The position numbers and the translations under genes were made by a program. Source: Bifidobacterium apri (lineage in GTDB: Bacteria; Actinomycetota; Actinomycetes; Actinomycetales; Bifidobacteriaceae). From it: a stretch of DNA of 64,000 nt. Where the stretch lies: positions 248,001-312,000 of the forward strand of contig NZ_WBSO01000002.1 of NCBI RefSeq assembly GCF_009299485.1, written 5' to 3'. Shown piece after piece: positions 18,871-28,529 of this stretch (its first letter is position 1; every line of letters starts with the position of its first letter). A model generated the notes under the pieces. The model saw only the letters and a program-made list of their open reading frames with translations, did not search any database and was not told the DNA's origin.

Positions 18871-19605
18871 ATGACCGATACCGCTTCCGAACTTCCGCAG
18901 CACACACCAGTCTCGCTGCCGACACCCGCAACGGCCGTAGTCGCAAAGGTTTCGCTACCGCCATCCGGCTCACTGCGCCGCGCGCCACATGTGCACGCCT
19001 CAACGACCCCCGGAGTGCATCGTCCGATGCGCCGAGCCGATCGCGAAGTACGCTCCCCGCAGCAAATCAAGGATATTCTCGACGCGTGCGAGGTCGTGCG
19101 TATCGCCTATCAGGATACCGAAGGCTTGACCATCGTGCCGATGAATTTTGGCTATGATTTCAGCCTCGCGCGGTTTGCACACCCCGAAGACGATCTTCCG
19201 GTCAACATGTCGGCGGACGGCACGCCATTGCCGCCGGATTTCGGCGAGCTGCGCATCTTCCTGCATTCAGCGCACGAGGGACGCAAAATCGACGCCATCA
19301 ACGCCGCCGGCAACGAACTCCCGGTCGCTTTTGAACTTGACTGCGACCATCAGGTGCACGAAGGCCGCACACCATGCAACTGGTCAGCGTCCTTCCGCTC
19401 GATTGTCGGTACGGGTACAGCATCGGTGATAACGAATCTGGATGAGAAAATCACAGCCATGCAAGCCCTGATGAGCAAGCAAGCCGGCATGGATCACGTG
19501 CCGTTCACCGCCCAGCAGATGGCAAGCGTCACAGTCTGGCAGGTTGTATCCACCAACTTCACCGGAAAAATCCACACCGTTCCGCGACCGCACGGCGGCA
19601 ATTAA
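18871..19605 (+). CDS. Pyridoxamine 5'-phosphate oxidase-family FMN-binding protein
   Basis: A 244-aa protein whose core (residues about 60-235) resembles the NimA-like/PNPOx split-barrel family: MRRADREV, ILDACEVVRIAYQDTEGLTIVPMNFGY, LRIFLHSAHEGRKIDAI, VAFELDCDHQV and the terminal TVWQVVSTNFTGK. Such proteins bind FMN and reduce small molecules, but the substrate is not deducible. The ATG at 18871 follows GAGG by five bases, so I reject the frame from 18829. It diverges from the DUF4143 ATPase across the twin operators, so the two may be co-regulated. Residues 1-55 are Pro/Thr-rich and unlike the family. Confidence 0.8.
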   Translation: MTDTASELPQHTPVSLPTPATAVVAKVSLPPSGSLRRAPHVHASTTPGVHRPMRRADREVRSPQQIKDILDACEVVRIAYQDTEGLTIVPMNFGYDFSLARFAHPEDDLPVNMSADGTPLPPDFGELRIFLHSAHEGRKIDAINAAGNELPVAFELDCDHQVHEGRTPCNWSASFRSIVGTGTASVITNLDEKITAMQALMSKQAGMDHVPFTAQQMASVTVWQVVSTNFTGKIHTVPRPHGGN

Positions 19606-19653
19606 TCACCCTTACGACGTTTCCCGTTATCGCGTCTCCAACCAACAAATTGG

Positions 19654-19725
19654 TATATCGCAAACTAGTATATCGTAAGCTAGTATATCGTGTGCTACTA
19701 ATTTGATCCGTTGGGGCGCAAGGCA
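19654..19725. repeat. 72-bp direct repeat, copy A (downstream of the DUF234 gene)
   Basis: Identical over 72 bp to 21410-21481. It contains three iterated GTATATCG blocks at 15-bp steps (joined by CAAACTA and TAAGCTA) followed by a TGCTACTAATTTGATCC tail. Together the two copies bracket the DUF234 ATPase gene. Confidence 0.95.
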
Positions 19726-19873
19726 GCGTTGCCACGCTGCAAGATGCGTCACCCAGGAACCGGCAGACACCCGCGCATCTCCCAGAAGCCAGCAGCCGGA
19801 ATCCGGACCACACCCGAATCCACAGATACACACGCACTCAGAGCAGTCCCGCCACACACGGGCACCCGCTCAT

Positions 19874-21304
19874 TCACCTGCACATCTGCTGGAACGACAC
19901 CAGCATGACATGCGGATCATCACCAGCAACTCGTTCGAGTTCTTCGGTGAATCCGCTCTTCGAAAACAGCGCATAATACTTGTCACTATGCCGCAACAGT
20001 TGCGAACGTTGCCGCAGCAATGTCAGCTCTGCAACACCGACCGGCTCATTGCGCCACTTGCATTCTGCATACAGCGCCTTGTCTTTCCCGTCGGAAGCGA
20101 CAATGTCAATCTCCTCCTGACGTCTGGTCCTCGGGTCAGCGCCCCACCAATGTCCAATTTCAGACAAGATGAACGGCAATGACTCGCCGTTATGCTGCAA
20201 CAGCCATTGTTTGCACATGGTTTCATACACCGGTCCCATGAACGTCGGCAACTGCTGCATAATCCGCCGCACGGCAATATCCTCACGGCCGGATTGAATC
20301 AACACCATACAAGGCGCGACCAAGCCATACCAGAAGCGGAAGAACGAATCTCCCACATGGTACAATGTCTTTCTCGCGGCCTTTTCTCCAAACGGACGTT
20401 CTTTGACGACTATCCCCAGCTCCATCAGATTGGTCAGATATCTCACCAGCATTCCGGACGGCATATGTGTGCCGGTCGCGATCTCGTTGAGCTTCGACGC
20501 ACCGGAGGCAATCGCCTGGATGATGTTGTTGTATTCCGCAGGATTGCGCATCTCCTGCTTGAGGATATTCGTCGTCTCTTCGAACAGATAGCAGTCAGGA
20601 TCGATGACGTTGTCTCGGATGTTATCCTCTACGTTCTTCTTCGGATCCCATTGACGGCAATACTGCGGGATGCCATTGGTGATGCCGTACACCACCGCGG
20701 CTTGTTCCTCCGGCATGCCCAGGAAATAATCAAGCACCTCACGGTAGGTGAACGGTTCGACCTTGATCTGCGCGGTACGCCTCCCATACAACGGGCTCTT
20801 ATATCCCAACACTTGCTTTTCCATGAAGGACATGCTCGACCCGCAGAGCACGATATCCAGCTTCGAATCGTACTGATGCCGATCGATGGCATGCTGGAGC
20901 ACCGATGACACCGAGGGGTCGGCGGCGGCAAGATACGGGTATTCGTCAATGACGAATACTATCCGCTTATCGCTTGCGAGTTGGAATATCCTCTCTATTG
21001 CCGATGCAAAATCACGATACACAGGGTATGTCGGTACCGCTGCCGTAGCACCCGCATCCGATGACAAACCCTGCATTCCAGACTGCAGCAGAGCAATACT
21101 TGCGCTGAGCACTTCGAGATTGCGCTGAGCACTTGATTCGATCGCCGAGAAAAACACACAGGGCTTACCCTGCACGAATCGCCGGATCAACGTCGTCTTT
21201 CCGACTCTGCGGCGGCCATATACGATAACGCATTCAAAGCGTCCAGAATCGTATCTGCGCTGAAGCATATCCAGCTCTCGGTGTCTGCCGATGAAGTCAT
21301 CCAT
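19874..21304 (-). CDS. AAA+ ATPase with DUF234 / PD-(D/E)XK nuclease-like C-terminus
   Basis: About 476 aa of the archaeal-type ATPase family. The N-terminus FIGRHRELDMLQRRYDSG leads to Walker A GRRRVGKTTLIRRF, Walker B VFVIDEYPYLAAA and the sensor CGSSMSFMEKQVLGYKSPLYGRR. The C-terminal DUF234 region keeps a PD-(D/E)XK pattern (EEIDIVA, then YAECKW), so nuclease activity is plausible. ATG 21304 has GGAGG about ten bases upstream; the longer frame to 21373 has no ribosome site. The gene is bracketed by identical 72-bp direct repeats, which could excise or duplicate it. Its biological role is unknown. Confidence 0.82.
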   Translation of the reverse strand: MDDFIGRHRELDMLQRRYDSGRFECVIVYGRRRVGKTTLIRRFVQGKPCVFFSAIESSAQRNLEVLSASIALLQSGMQGLSSDAGATAAVPTYPVYRDFASAIERIFQLASDKRIVFVIDEYPYLAAADPSVSSVLQHAIDRHQYDSKLDIVLCGSSMSFMEKQVLGYKSPLYGRRTAQIKVEPFTYREVLDYFLGMPEEQAAVVYGITNGIPQYCRQWDPKKNVEDNIRDNVIDPDCYLFEETTNILKQEMRNPAEYNNIIQAIASGASKLNEIATGTHMPSGMLVRYLTNLMELGIVVKERPFGEKAARKTLYHVGDSFFRFWYGLVAPCMVLIQSGREDIAVRRIMQQLPTFMGPVYETMCKQWLLQHNGESLPFILSEIGHWWGADPRTRRQEEIDIVASDGKDKALYAECKWRNEPVGVAELTLLRQRSQLLRHSDKYYALFSKSGFTEELERVAGDDPHVMLVSFQQMCR

Positions 21305-21409
21305 AAGCCACGTCCCTCCAATCTGACCATACGGAGAATCAACCATCGATGCGTGCGACCACGATGCGCACACGAAGGGTTATCCGCAAAGGATTGATTC
21401 GCCAATGTT

Positions 21410-21481
21410 GTATATCGCAAACTAGTATATCGTAAGCTAGTATATCGTGTGCTACTAATTTGATCCGTTGGGGCGCAAGGC
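21410..21481. repeat. 72-bp direct repeat, copy B (promoter side of the DUF234 gene)
   Basis: Identical to 19654-19725. It lies about 105 bp upstream of the chosen start of the DUF234 gene. On that gene's strand it reads as three CGATATAC blocks, the first two followed by TAGYTTR, which could be an operator with TATACT-like -10 elements. Confidence 0.9.
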
Positions 21482-21675
21482 GGAGTTGAGGGCAACTGCC
21501 GGCCAACCAGTCAAAACATCAGCCTGCCAGTGTCCGCCCAACCGGCGCCCGGCTGACCGGCGCCCGTTCAGACAGTCCCTTGGCAACGTCCCGCCCGGGA
21601 AACGCGCACCTGGACAATCCTCGTGGTAACACCCATTCGGCCAGCGCTCGCCCAGGCAGACACCCGCACGGCAAC

Positions 21676-24600
21676 TCACCCAAGCAACGCGAGCAGATCG
21701 TCCTTGGTGAGCCGGCCGATGGCACTACCACCGGTCGTCGAGGCATCGTCCACGAATTTCGCCGCAAGATCAGACTTCGTGTGCTGCAAGTTGAGGATGC
21801 GCTCCTCAATCGTGTCCTTCGCCACAATCTGATACACATTCACATCCTGCGTCTGCCCGATGCGATGCGCGCGATCGGTCGCCTGATTCTGCGCAGCCGC
21901 ATTCCACCATGGGTCAGCATGCACCACCACGCAAGCACCGGTCAGATTGAGACCGGTGTTGCCGGCTTTCAGCGAAATCAAGAACACCGGAGTGTCATCC
22001 TTGTTGAACTCGTTGACCAGCTCAAGCCGCTTCTTCTTCGGGGTCGCGCCGGTAATCACGTCATAGTCGATGTCGTTCTTGCGCAACCGCTTGCCAATCA
22101 GATGCAGATAGCTGGTGAACTGCGAGAAGATCAGCATCTTACGGCCCGCATCACGGCAGGATTCCACGAGTTCCTCAATGGCGTCAAGCTTGGCGGATTT
22201 CTTCCCCGCATTCTCGTATACGAGCCGCGGATCACAGCAAATCTGCCGCAAGCGGGTCAACTGGGCGAGCACTTTGATTTTTCCGGCACCGGAATCAAAA
22301 TCGGCATCCCGGTTGATGGAAGCGCGCAATCGCTGCTCAAGCGCAGCATACAGTTTGCGTTGTTCGCCCTCCAGCTGGACGGTGATGACATTCTCGATCT
22401 TGTCAGGCAAGTCGCCGAGCACGTCTTTCTTCAGACGCCGCAAAATAAACGGACCTACGAACACCTGAAGCCTGCGCTGCACAATGGCGTCGCCGCTGAG
22501 AATCGGCATTTCGAAACGACCGCGGAAATGCTTGTAACTGCCGAGCATCCCCGGCATGAGGAAGTCGAAGATACTCCACAATTCGGACAGCCGGTTCTCG
22601 ATCGGCGTGCCGGTCAGCGCGAACCGGTGTTTGGCTTGGATCGCGCGAACCGCCTGCGAGGATTTCGTCGCATGATTCTTCACGTATTGTGCCTCATCCA
22701 ACGCCATACACGTGAAGGTGATATTCCGATAATCATCGATATCACGCCGCAGCAAATCATATGACGTGACGAGCAGATCATAATTGCGTGCACTGGCGAG
22801 AATCGCCTGACGCTCATCTTTGCTTCCCGCCAGTGCGACGACATGGAGTTCTGGAGTGAATTTCTCCGCTTCCGCAACCCAGTTGTAGACCAGGGACGCC
22901 GGGCAGACGATCAGATTCGGCCCGTGCTCACGCGATTCATCCAAGCGGCTGAGCAGCATGGCGAGCATCTGCACGGTTTTGCCCAGACCCATCTCATCCG
23001 CCAGAATACCTCCGAACCCCTTGTCGCACACCGCGTTGAGCCATCGGAAGCCCTCCACCTGATACGGGCGGAGCACGGATTTCAAGCTGTCAGGCACTTC
23101 GTAACGGTTCGGATCGATAATCTTGAGGTTGTCAACATACTGGCTGAACCGCTCGTCCTTATCGTCATCATCGGCCTGCCCGTCAAGATAGAACGCCTGG
23201 AATGCGGGCACGTCCACGGCTCCATCGGCGAACTCATCCCGGTCTATGCCCAAATCGTCGGCAACGGTGTCAAGTTCGCTAGTGTCCATACTCGCCAAGT
23301 TGACGAATCTGCCGTCACGCAGGCGATGGAACCGTTTGCGCTGATGGTAACTGTTGAGCAGCTGCGACACTTCGCTTGGATCGACTTCATCGGCGATAGG
23401 CGAGATTTCCACCAAATCGGCACGCATGGACAATCCGATTTTGACGACCGGAGACGGCATGGATGTCACTCCGTCGAACGCCGGTGTCGAGTAGACGGTT
23501 CCCAGTCCGCGCAACACCGGCAATCCTTCTGTCAGCAGGCGGTAGATGCCCTCGTCATCATCTTCGGCCAACCGTGCGACCGGACCGTCCGGGCGCGGGA
23601 AATAATGCAGCAGCGCTTCCACCACGAGCCGTTCGGTCGCCGTGTCGCGCACCACGCCGTCATGCGCGCCGTTGCCGTTGAAGATGTGGAATCGGCGATC
23701 GCCATACCTGGCTTGGGCATCACACGTGATGCCATCGCGATCGCGGTCGAAATACAACTCGATCTTGCACGGCTGTTGTATGGTGGCCAGCAGTTTCGCC
23801 GGAATATCGACGATCAAGCCGCGCAGGGGCTGACGCTGATCCTGGTCCCGGTCCGAGTCATTCGCCGGGCTGCCGGACATGCCAGATGCCCCAAGCTCAT
23901 TCGGATTGCCGGGCTGAGGCGTCTCAAACGCCGTCTCGCTATTCGAATCATCAGCGGACGTCGCAACAGAATCTGCAGTGTCGCTCGATTCGGCCACCGG
24001 CCCATCATCCGACTCCTGCCCGGCCGGCACACCGTCAATCGCACCGACCGTCAACTGCGGAAGCACGGTTCGGCTGAATACATTCAGATCCCGGGGACTC
24101 ACATACTGTTCGATTTCGCGATCTTCCCCGCACAAAGCGATGGCAAGCTGCTTGCGCCGAGCCAATTGCGACGAACACCGGAAAATCATCGGCAGACCAT
24201 CCGTGTTGGCTGAGAACCATTCACGGTCCGCCCCGATCGCGGAGCCGACGATGACATACGAGGAGGGGTGCCCGTCAATCACCGCAATCACGCTGGCGGT
24301 GTGGGTGATCGCGTATCCGCCATCGGCAGCCGGGGTGATTCGCAGCCCGAAATCAGGGTCGGCATCCACAACGCGCATAGCGCGCGCGTTGGCGAACGCC
24401 GAACCGCTCCTGACAAACCCTACGGATTCGCCGGTATCGACGAACAAGCCAAGCAGTTCCGCCAATTCGTCGTCAGCCACCGGATATCCGCCGCCCGAAG
24501 CGACACGAGTGGCCGGATAGTACATGCTCGCGTTGAGACTTTCCCTGACCTGCACCGCGCGATCAAGGATGTCAAGCATCTTCCGCGATTGTTCATCGAA

Positions 24601-25410
24601 GGTGTCGCGAGTGTGGACGAACGCAAGTTTCTGCCCATACTGGACATACTCCTGCTCCCGCACAGCGCTCAGCAATCCGGGAATACCGCTGACGACGTAG
24701 CCGAGTCTGAGTGAGGGGACGGTGAGTTTGAGACGGATCGTGCCGCCCGATATCCGCAATGATTTCGAGAACACAAGCTCCAAATGCACGCTGCCAATCG
24801 GCAGATGACGGCTGGTTTGCACAGCAGGAAGCACTCCGCCGTTCTTTTCCGCGGCGCTGACCTGTTTGAGCAGGTCGAGCTGTCTGTTTTTCGCGTTATC
24901 GGCTTGACGACGCTCTTCGTCGAACATGAACCGTTCCAGCATCGGCGACGTGGTGCGGCGCTGGCGAGCGCTCCGCTGTGATCCGCCTCCTGTGACAGTG
25001 AACGAATCTGAATCTTCGTTGTAGGCGATGATCAACGCCAGCACATGCTTGCAGATGCCGCCGAATCTGCTGAACGCAGGGCAGGTACAAGAAGAATCGG
25101 TGAAATCTGAACGATTCTCGTCAATATGCGTGCTGACATCATAATCACTCAAGAAGTTTTCGGTACTGTGGACCGTCGCGTGAAGCGTTTCGCCGTCATC
25201 GGTATAGGTGCATGTGAAATCACGCATCCGGTTGCTGGAAAGGACGTCAAACGCACGATAATACGCGGCTCCCCCTCGCCGTTTCAGCTTGGATTCAGGA
25301 ACAACCTCGTCGCGCGCACCATACGAAGAACCGGATTCACCGCCGAAATCGCGAGGCGTGTCGTATCCGCTGCCGCCGCGTCCCCCATAAACCGATGCAT
25401 GCCAGTCCAT
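21676..25410 (-). CDS. SWIM zinc-finger / SNF2-family helicase
   Basis: A 1244-aa DNA translocase. A SWIM zinc finger lies near residues 105-130 (CTCPAFSRFGGICKHVLALI). The SNF2 core begins near residue 790 with LRPYQVEGFRWL, Walker A ADEMGLGKTVQML (about 803), LIVCPASLVYNW, a DEAQ-type box (MALDEAQYVKNHAT, about 907) and FALTGTPIENRLSELW. The C-terminal half has LIFSQFTSYLHLI, FLISLKAGNTGLNLTGA and ATDRAHRIGQTQDVNVY. The ATG at 25410 has AAGGA eight bases upstream. An acidic Ser/Asp-rich linker (about residues 460-515) divides the regulatory and motor halves. Probably a chromatin or repair remodeller; the substrate is unknown. Confidence 0.9.
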   Translation of the reverse strand: MDWHASVYGGRGGSGYDTPRDFGGESGSSYGARDEVVPESKLKRRGGAAYYRAFDVLSSNRMRDFTCTYTDDGETLHATVHSTENFLSDYDVSTHIDENRSDFTDSSCTCPAFSRFGGICKHVLALIIAYNEDSDSFTVTGGGSQRSARQRRTTSPMLERFMFDEERRQADNAKNRQLDLLKQVSAAEKNGGVLPAVQTSRHLPIGSVHLELVFSKSLRISGGTIRLKLTVPSLRLGYVVSGIPGLLSAVREQEYVQYGQKLAFVHTRDTFDEQSRKMLDILDRAVQVRESLNASMYYPATRVASGGGYPVADDELAELLGLFVDTGESVGFVRSGSAFANARAMRVVDADPDFGLRITPAADGGYAITHTASVIAVIDGHPSSYVIVGSAIGADREWFSANTDGLPMIFRCSSQLARRKQLAIALCGEDREIEQYVSPRDLNVFSRTVLPQLTVGAIDGVPAGQESDDGPVAESSDTADSVATSADDSNSETAFETPQPGNPNELGASGMSGSPANDSDRDQDQRQPLRGLIVDIPAKLLATIQQPCKIELYFDRDRDGITCDAQARYGDRRFHIFNGNGAHDGVVRDTATERLVVEALLHYFPRPDGPVARLAEDDDEGIYRLLTEGLPVLRGLGTVYSTPAFDGVTSMPSPVVKIGLSMRADLVEISPIADEVDPSEVSQLLNSYHQRKRFHRLRDGRFVNLASMDTSELDTVADDLGIDRDEFADGAVDVPAFQAFYLDGQADDDDKDERFSQYVDNLKIIDPNRYEVPDSLKSVLRPYQVEGFRWLNAVCDKGFGGILADEMGLGKTVQMLAMLLSRLDESREHGPNLIVCPASLVYNWVAEAEKFTPELHVVALAGSKDERQAILASARNYDLLVTSYDLLRRDIDDYRNITFTCMALDEAQYVKNHATKSSQAVRAIQAKHRFALTGTPIENRLSELWSIFDFLMPGMLGSYKHFRGRFEMPILSGDAIVQRRLQVFVGPFILRRLKKDVLGDLPDKIENVITVQLEGEQRKLYAALEQRLRASINRDADFDSGAGKIKVLAQLTRLRQICCDPRLVYENAGKKSAKLDAIEELVESCRDAGRKMLIFSQFTSYLHLIGKRLRKNDIDYDVITGATPKKKRLELVNEFNKDDTPVFLISLKAGNTGLNLTGACVVVHADPWWNAAAQNQATDRAHRIGQTQDVNVYQIVAKDTIEERILNLQHTKSDLAAKFVDDASTTGGSAIGRLTKDDLLALLG

Positions 25411-25494
25411 GACCACCATCCTTCATCACGCACTCGTTCCATCGTAACGCAAGACGGGCGGGAAACGTATCTGCGTTCCCGCCCGTCTGGTCAC

Positions 25495-27615
25495 TCAGCG
25501 ATGCTTCCTGCCGCCGGTATGCTTATGCCCGGTTTTATGCTTCCCCGCGGGCTTTGATTTCTTCGAGGCTTTGGATTTCTTCTCATGCTTCGCGCTGACG
25601 AATCGAACATCGTCGCGATGCTTCTTGCCTCCATGACGCCAACCGCCGGAACGCTCGCCGAACTCGCGTTCACGGCGTTGCTTGCGATTGCGTGGGCCCT
25701 CATCGTACGAAGAAATACGACGACCGGAATGACGTTGCGGCATCTCGTCGTCTCGGAACGAGCGGTCGAAATCACGGTCGACTGACCGGCCTGAATCACG
25801 CTTGTCATAATCACGACGCCCGGTGCCGCGATCGAAACGATTCTTGCCGTGCTTGCGTTGCTCAGCGTCCTTATGGCCGTGATGCTTGGCATTGCGGTAA
25901 TCCTCGGTCGCCGTGAAATCAACGGATCCCGGCTGGTTGAAGCCTTCGAAGGTTTCACGGACGTCGTCGCCCTTGTGCCCGTGCGGGGCATGGCCCTTGC
26001 CGCGTGCTCCGCCCTTGTCGTGACGATTCTTACGGTCGCGACGATCCTTATCGTCGCGGTCATGGCGGCCCTTGCGTTTGCCGCCGTCCTTCTTTTTGCC
26101 GTTTTTGCCGTGCTTGTCGCCGAAATCGACCTGACCCAAATCCCAGCCTTCAACAACAGGCGCGGTTTCGCCCACCAGTTCAAGCAGTTCGGGGGATTCA
26201 GGCGTGACCGCAACCGGTTCCGCATCGATGCCGGCGTTGCGGAACAGACGATGCGAAGACCGGCGCTGATTCGGCAGCACCAGCGTGACCACATCGCCAT
26301 GCTCGCCGGCACGCGCGGTGCGGCCCGAACGGTGAAGGAAGGACTTCGGATCAGCCGGCGGCTCGGTCTGAATCACCAAGGCGACATCGCTGACGTCAAT
26401 ACCTCGCGCGGCGACATCCGTAGCGACGAGGACGCGAACGAATCCCCGCTCGAAGGCGGCAAGATGATGGTCACGCTGCTTCTGCGACAGGTTGCCCTGC
26501 AAATCGACAGCAGGGATGCCGTGCTTGACCAGCTTTTCAGCGAGCTCCTTGGCCTGATACTTGGTGCGGGTGAAGATAATACGCTTGCTGTTGCCGCTGG
26601 CGAGCGCACGAATCACTTCAGGTTTGTCGTCCTTGGTGACCTTGAACACGTGCTGGGTGAGCGTGTCGACTTGGGCGTCGGCGGCATCCACGGCATGGAC
26701 CTTCGGCTCGTGGAGGAACTCATCGACAAGCTTGTCGACACCGTGGTCGAGGGTCGCGGAGAACAGCATGCGTTGACCGTCCGGAGCGACTTGCGCGAGG
26801 AGTTTCTCGACGGACGGCAAAAAGCCCATATCCGCCATCTCGTCGGCTTCGTCAAGCACGGCGACACGCACGGATTCAAGGGTCAGCAGCTTCTGATTGA
26901 GCAAATCCTCAAGTCGTCCAGGGCAGGCGACGACAATCTGCGCGCCACGGCGAAGCCCGTCTACCTGGCGGCCCTGACGAACGCCGCCGTAGATGGTGAC
27001 GGTACGCATGCCGTACACTTCAGCGAGCGGGCGGATGACCTCATCAATCTGGTTGACCAGCTCTCTGGTCGGTGCGAGGACGAGTGCGCGCGGATGCGGC
27101 AGCATGGCCTTCTTGCGAGCGTCCTTGTCGCCGCTGTCCTTGATGGCGCGGAAATCACGAATGGCGTCATCCGTGTCGCTGGATTGCGCGAGGCGGGCGA
27201 TCAACGGAATGGAGAACGCGAGGGTTTTGCCCGAACCGGTCTGGCCTCGACCGAGGATATCGCGTCCGGCGAGGGAATCCGGCAGCGTGTCCGCCTGAAT
27301 GGGGAACGCCGTGGTTTTGCCGTCACGTTCGAGCGCATCGACCAGTTCGCGCGGAACTCCGAGCTCGGCGAAGGTGCGCGGCGGTTCGTCGCGGTGTGCA
27401 GCGGAATCGGCCGCCGCGGCCTCTGCTGCAGCGACGTACTTGCTTTCGTGAAGTTCTTCCTCGATGTTCTGGTTCTTGAAGGAGGAATTCTTGCCGTCAC
27501 GGCGATTGAAACGCTTGCCGCCCTTGTGCTCCCCCTTGCCGTGGTGTTTGAAGGAATTGCCATGCCGCTTGTTGTCGTGCTTGTGGGCATGCTGAGAAGA
27601 TTTGGAATCAGTCAC
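25495..27615 (-). CDS. DEAD-box RNA helicase
   Basis: An ATP-dependent RNA helicase of 706 aa. Core motifs in order: Q-motif PIQADTLPD, Walker A GRGQTGSGKT (about residues 123-132), PTRELVNQI, DEAD (VLDEADEMADMGF, about 255), FSATL, IIFTRTKYQAKEL, VATDVAARGIDV and HRSGRTARAG. Both ends are highly basic. The C-terminal 200 residues are a Lys/Arg/His/Asp-rich tail (RKGRHDRDDKDRRDR, then repeats to KHTGGRKHR) expected to bind RNA. I take the GTG at 27615 over an upstream TTG at 27645. The role is probably ribosome assembly or mRNA turnover; cold induction is typical of the family but not shown here. Confidence 0.9.
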   Translation of the reverse strand: MTDSKSSQHAHKHDNKRHGNSFKHHGKGEHKGGKRFNRRDGKNSSFKNQNIEEELHESKYVAAAEAAAADSAAHRDEPPRTFAELGVPRELVDALERDGKTTAFPIQADTLPDSLAGRDILGRGQTGSGKTLAFSIPLIARLAQSSDTDDAIRDFRAIKDSGDKDARKKAMLPHPRALVLAPTRELVNQIDEVIRPLAEVYGMRTVTIYGGVRQGRQVDGLRRGAQIVVACPGRLEDLLNQKLLTLESVRVAVLDEADEMADMGFLPSVEKLLAQVAPDGQRMLFSATLDHGVDKLVDEFLHEPKVHAVDAADAQVDTLTQHVFKVTKDDKPEVIRALASGNSKRIIFTRTKYQAKELAEKLVKHGIPAVDLQGNLSQKQRDHHLAAFERGFVRVLVATDVAARGIDVSDVALVIQTEPPADPKSFLHRSGRTARAGEHGDVVTLVLPNQRRSSHRLFRNAGIDAEPVAVTPESPELLELVGETAPVVEGWDLGQVDFGDKHGKNGKKKDGGKRKGRHDRDDKDRRDRKNRHDKGGARGKGHAPHGHKGDDVRETFEGFNQPGSVDFTATEDYRNAKHHGHKDAEQRKHGKNRFDRGTGRRDYDKRDSGRSVDRDFDRSFRDDEMPQRHSGRRISSYDEGPRNRKQRREREFGERSGGWRHGGKKHRDDVRFVSAKHEKKSKASKKSKPAGKHKTGHKHTGGRKHR

Positions 27616-28388
27616 TATGTTCTTTCGATCGTATGTCGGTCGCAATCGCGACCCAGCCGCACTCCCGCGGCGTTATTCAGACACTTCAGTTTATCGCGAG
27701 GTATCGAATTCGACGCGCGGCATTTGGTGACGCAGTTGGTGGCACGGTTGGTGACACAGTGGCGATGGAGTTGCGGCATGGTGACGGTGCGTTTGCGGCA
27801 CGGTGGCGGTGCAGTTGGCGACACGGTTGGCATGCCGGGCACGGGGGTGAATGAGGCGGCCGCCCCTCGCGTTGGTGCATGGCGGTGCCGGACTGTGGCG
27901 CATCCGCCGCAGTCATGGGAGGCCTATACCCGACCGATATCGGCACCCGCTAACCCGCACAGCCCAGTTTGTGAGCCAATCCTCACACAACCAGTCACAA
28001 CCCGGCCACAACCGCCAATTTCAGTCCCCGCAACCACCCGGTTTGTGAGCCAATCCTCACACAACACGACACAGCCTGACCAAAACCGCCAACACCCAAT
28101 GCTCAACCTCCCGATTTGTGAGCTAATCCTCACACAACCCAACGCGCACAAGCCGAACCGCCACAACCACGCCCAATCCAACCCCCGGTTTGTGAGTCAA
28201 TCCTCACACAACATCGCACAACCGCAGATGTCCCTTCGCGTCGGCAGGGTGTGATGCGCAGGACGATCAATCGGCATGGACTGCAGGCATGGCGCGCAGG
28301 TCAACGCTGGCAGAATCAGCAAGACCGCCGAATCAGCAAGCCCGTGTCTAGACCAGCACGTTTTGACTGAATTACAGGAGAATTAACC
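27616..28388. other. Gap upstream of the DEAD-box gene
   Basis: Roughly 770 bp without a supported gene. It holds degenerate GGTGACRCRGTTGG-type tandem repeats (about 27725-27835) and palindrome array 2 (27969-28213). A long open frame through here translates the array into periodic CEPILTQ and VSQSSHN peptides and has no family similarity, so I do not call it. Confidence 0.55.
27969..28213. repeat. Four-copy palindrome array with about 74-bp period (array 2)
   Basis: Cores start at 27969, 28043, 28116 and 28190, so the spacings are 74, 73 and 74 bp. All four keep the TGTGAG / CTCACA stem with a loop of form YYAATC and the trailing CAAC, the same core as array 1 and in the same orientation 17 kb away. 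The 49-50-bp intervals are A/C-rich relatives of those in array 1; for example 28171-28187 and the end of the first interval of array 1 both read CCCAATCCAACCCCC. Confidence 0.92.
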
Positions 28389-28434
28389 ATGCAACTCAAC
28401 AGCAAGCCCGTGTCAGTAGGTCAGTACGTCTTGA
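28334..28434. repeat. Imperfect duplication of the tauE 3' end
   Basis: CAGCAAGCCCGTGTC occurs at 28334 and again at 28400, 66 bp apart, each followed by a diverged CAG-ACGT-TTGA stretch. The second copy runs into the stop region of the TauE/SafE gene, so the first looks like a decayed duplicate. Confidence 0.6.
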
Positions 28435-28529
28435 TGGCCAGATCGACAGTCAGCGCGATGCCTGCAATGACCGCGGCGATACGCATAATGCGGGCGGGGA
28501 TTTTCCGGGTGACCGGCGGGGCGATATAG
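28389..28529 (+). CDS. Possible 46-residue ORF with strong Shine-Dalgarno (doubtful)
   Basis: ATG 28389 has AGGAG eight bases upstream, a near-ideal ribosome site. The frame reads MQLNSKPVSVGQYVLMARS and stops at 28529, running antisense over the 3' end of the TauE/SafE gene. I recognise no family. It may be the 5' remnant of a gene that was truncated when this junction formed. Confidence 0.25.
   Translation: MQLNSKPVSVGQYVLMARSTVSAMPAMTAAIRIMRAGIFRVTGGAI

Noticed and set aside
25849..28254. 801-codon plus-strand frame opposite the DEAD-box gene
   Set aside because: Antisense shadow of a GC-rich gene that then reads the array as CEPILTQ and VSQSSHN repeats; no ribosome site or family motif.
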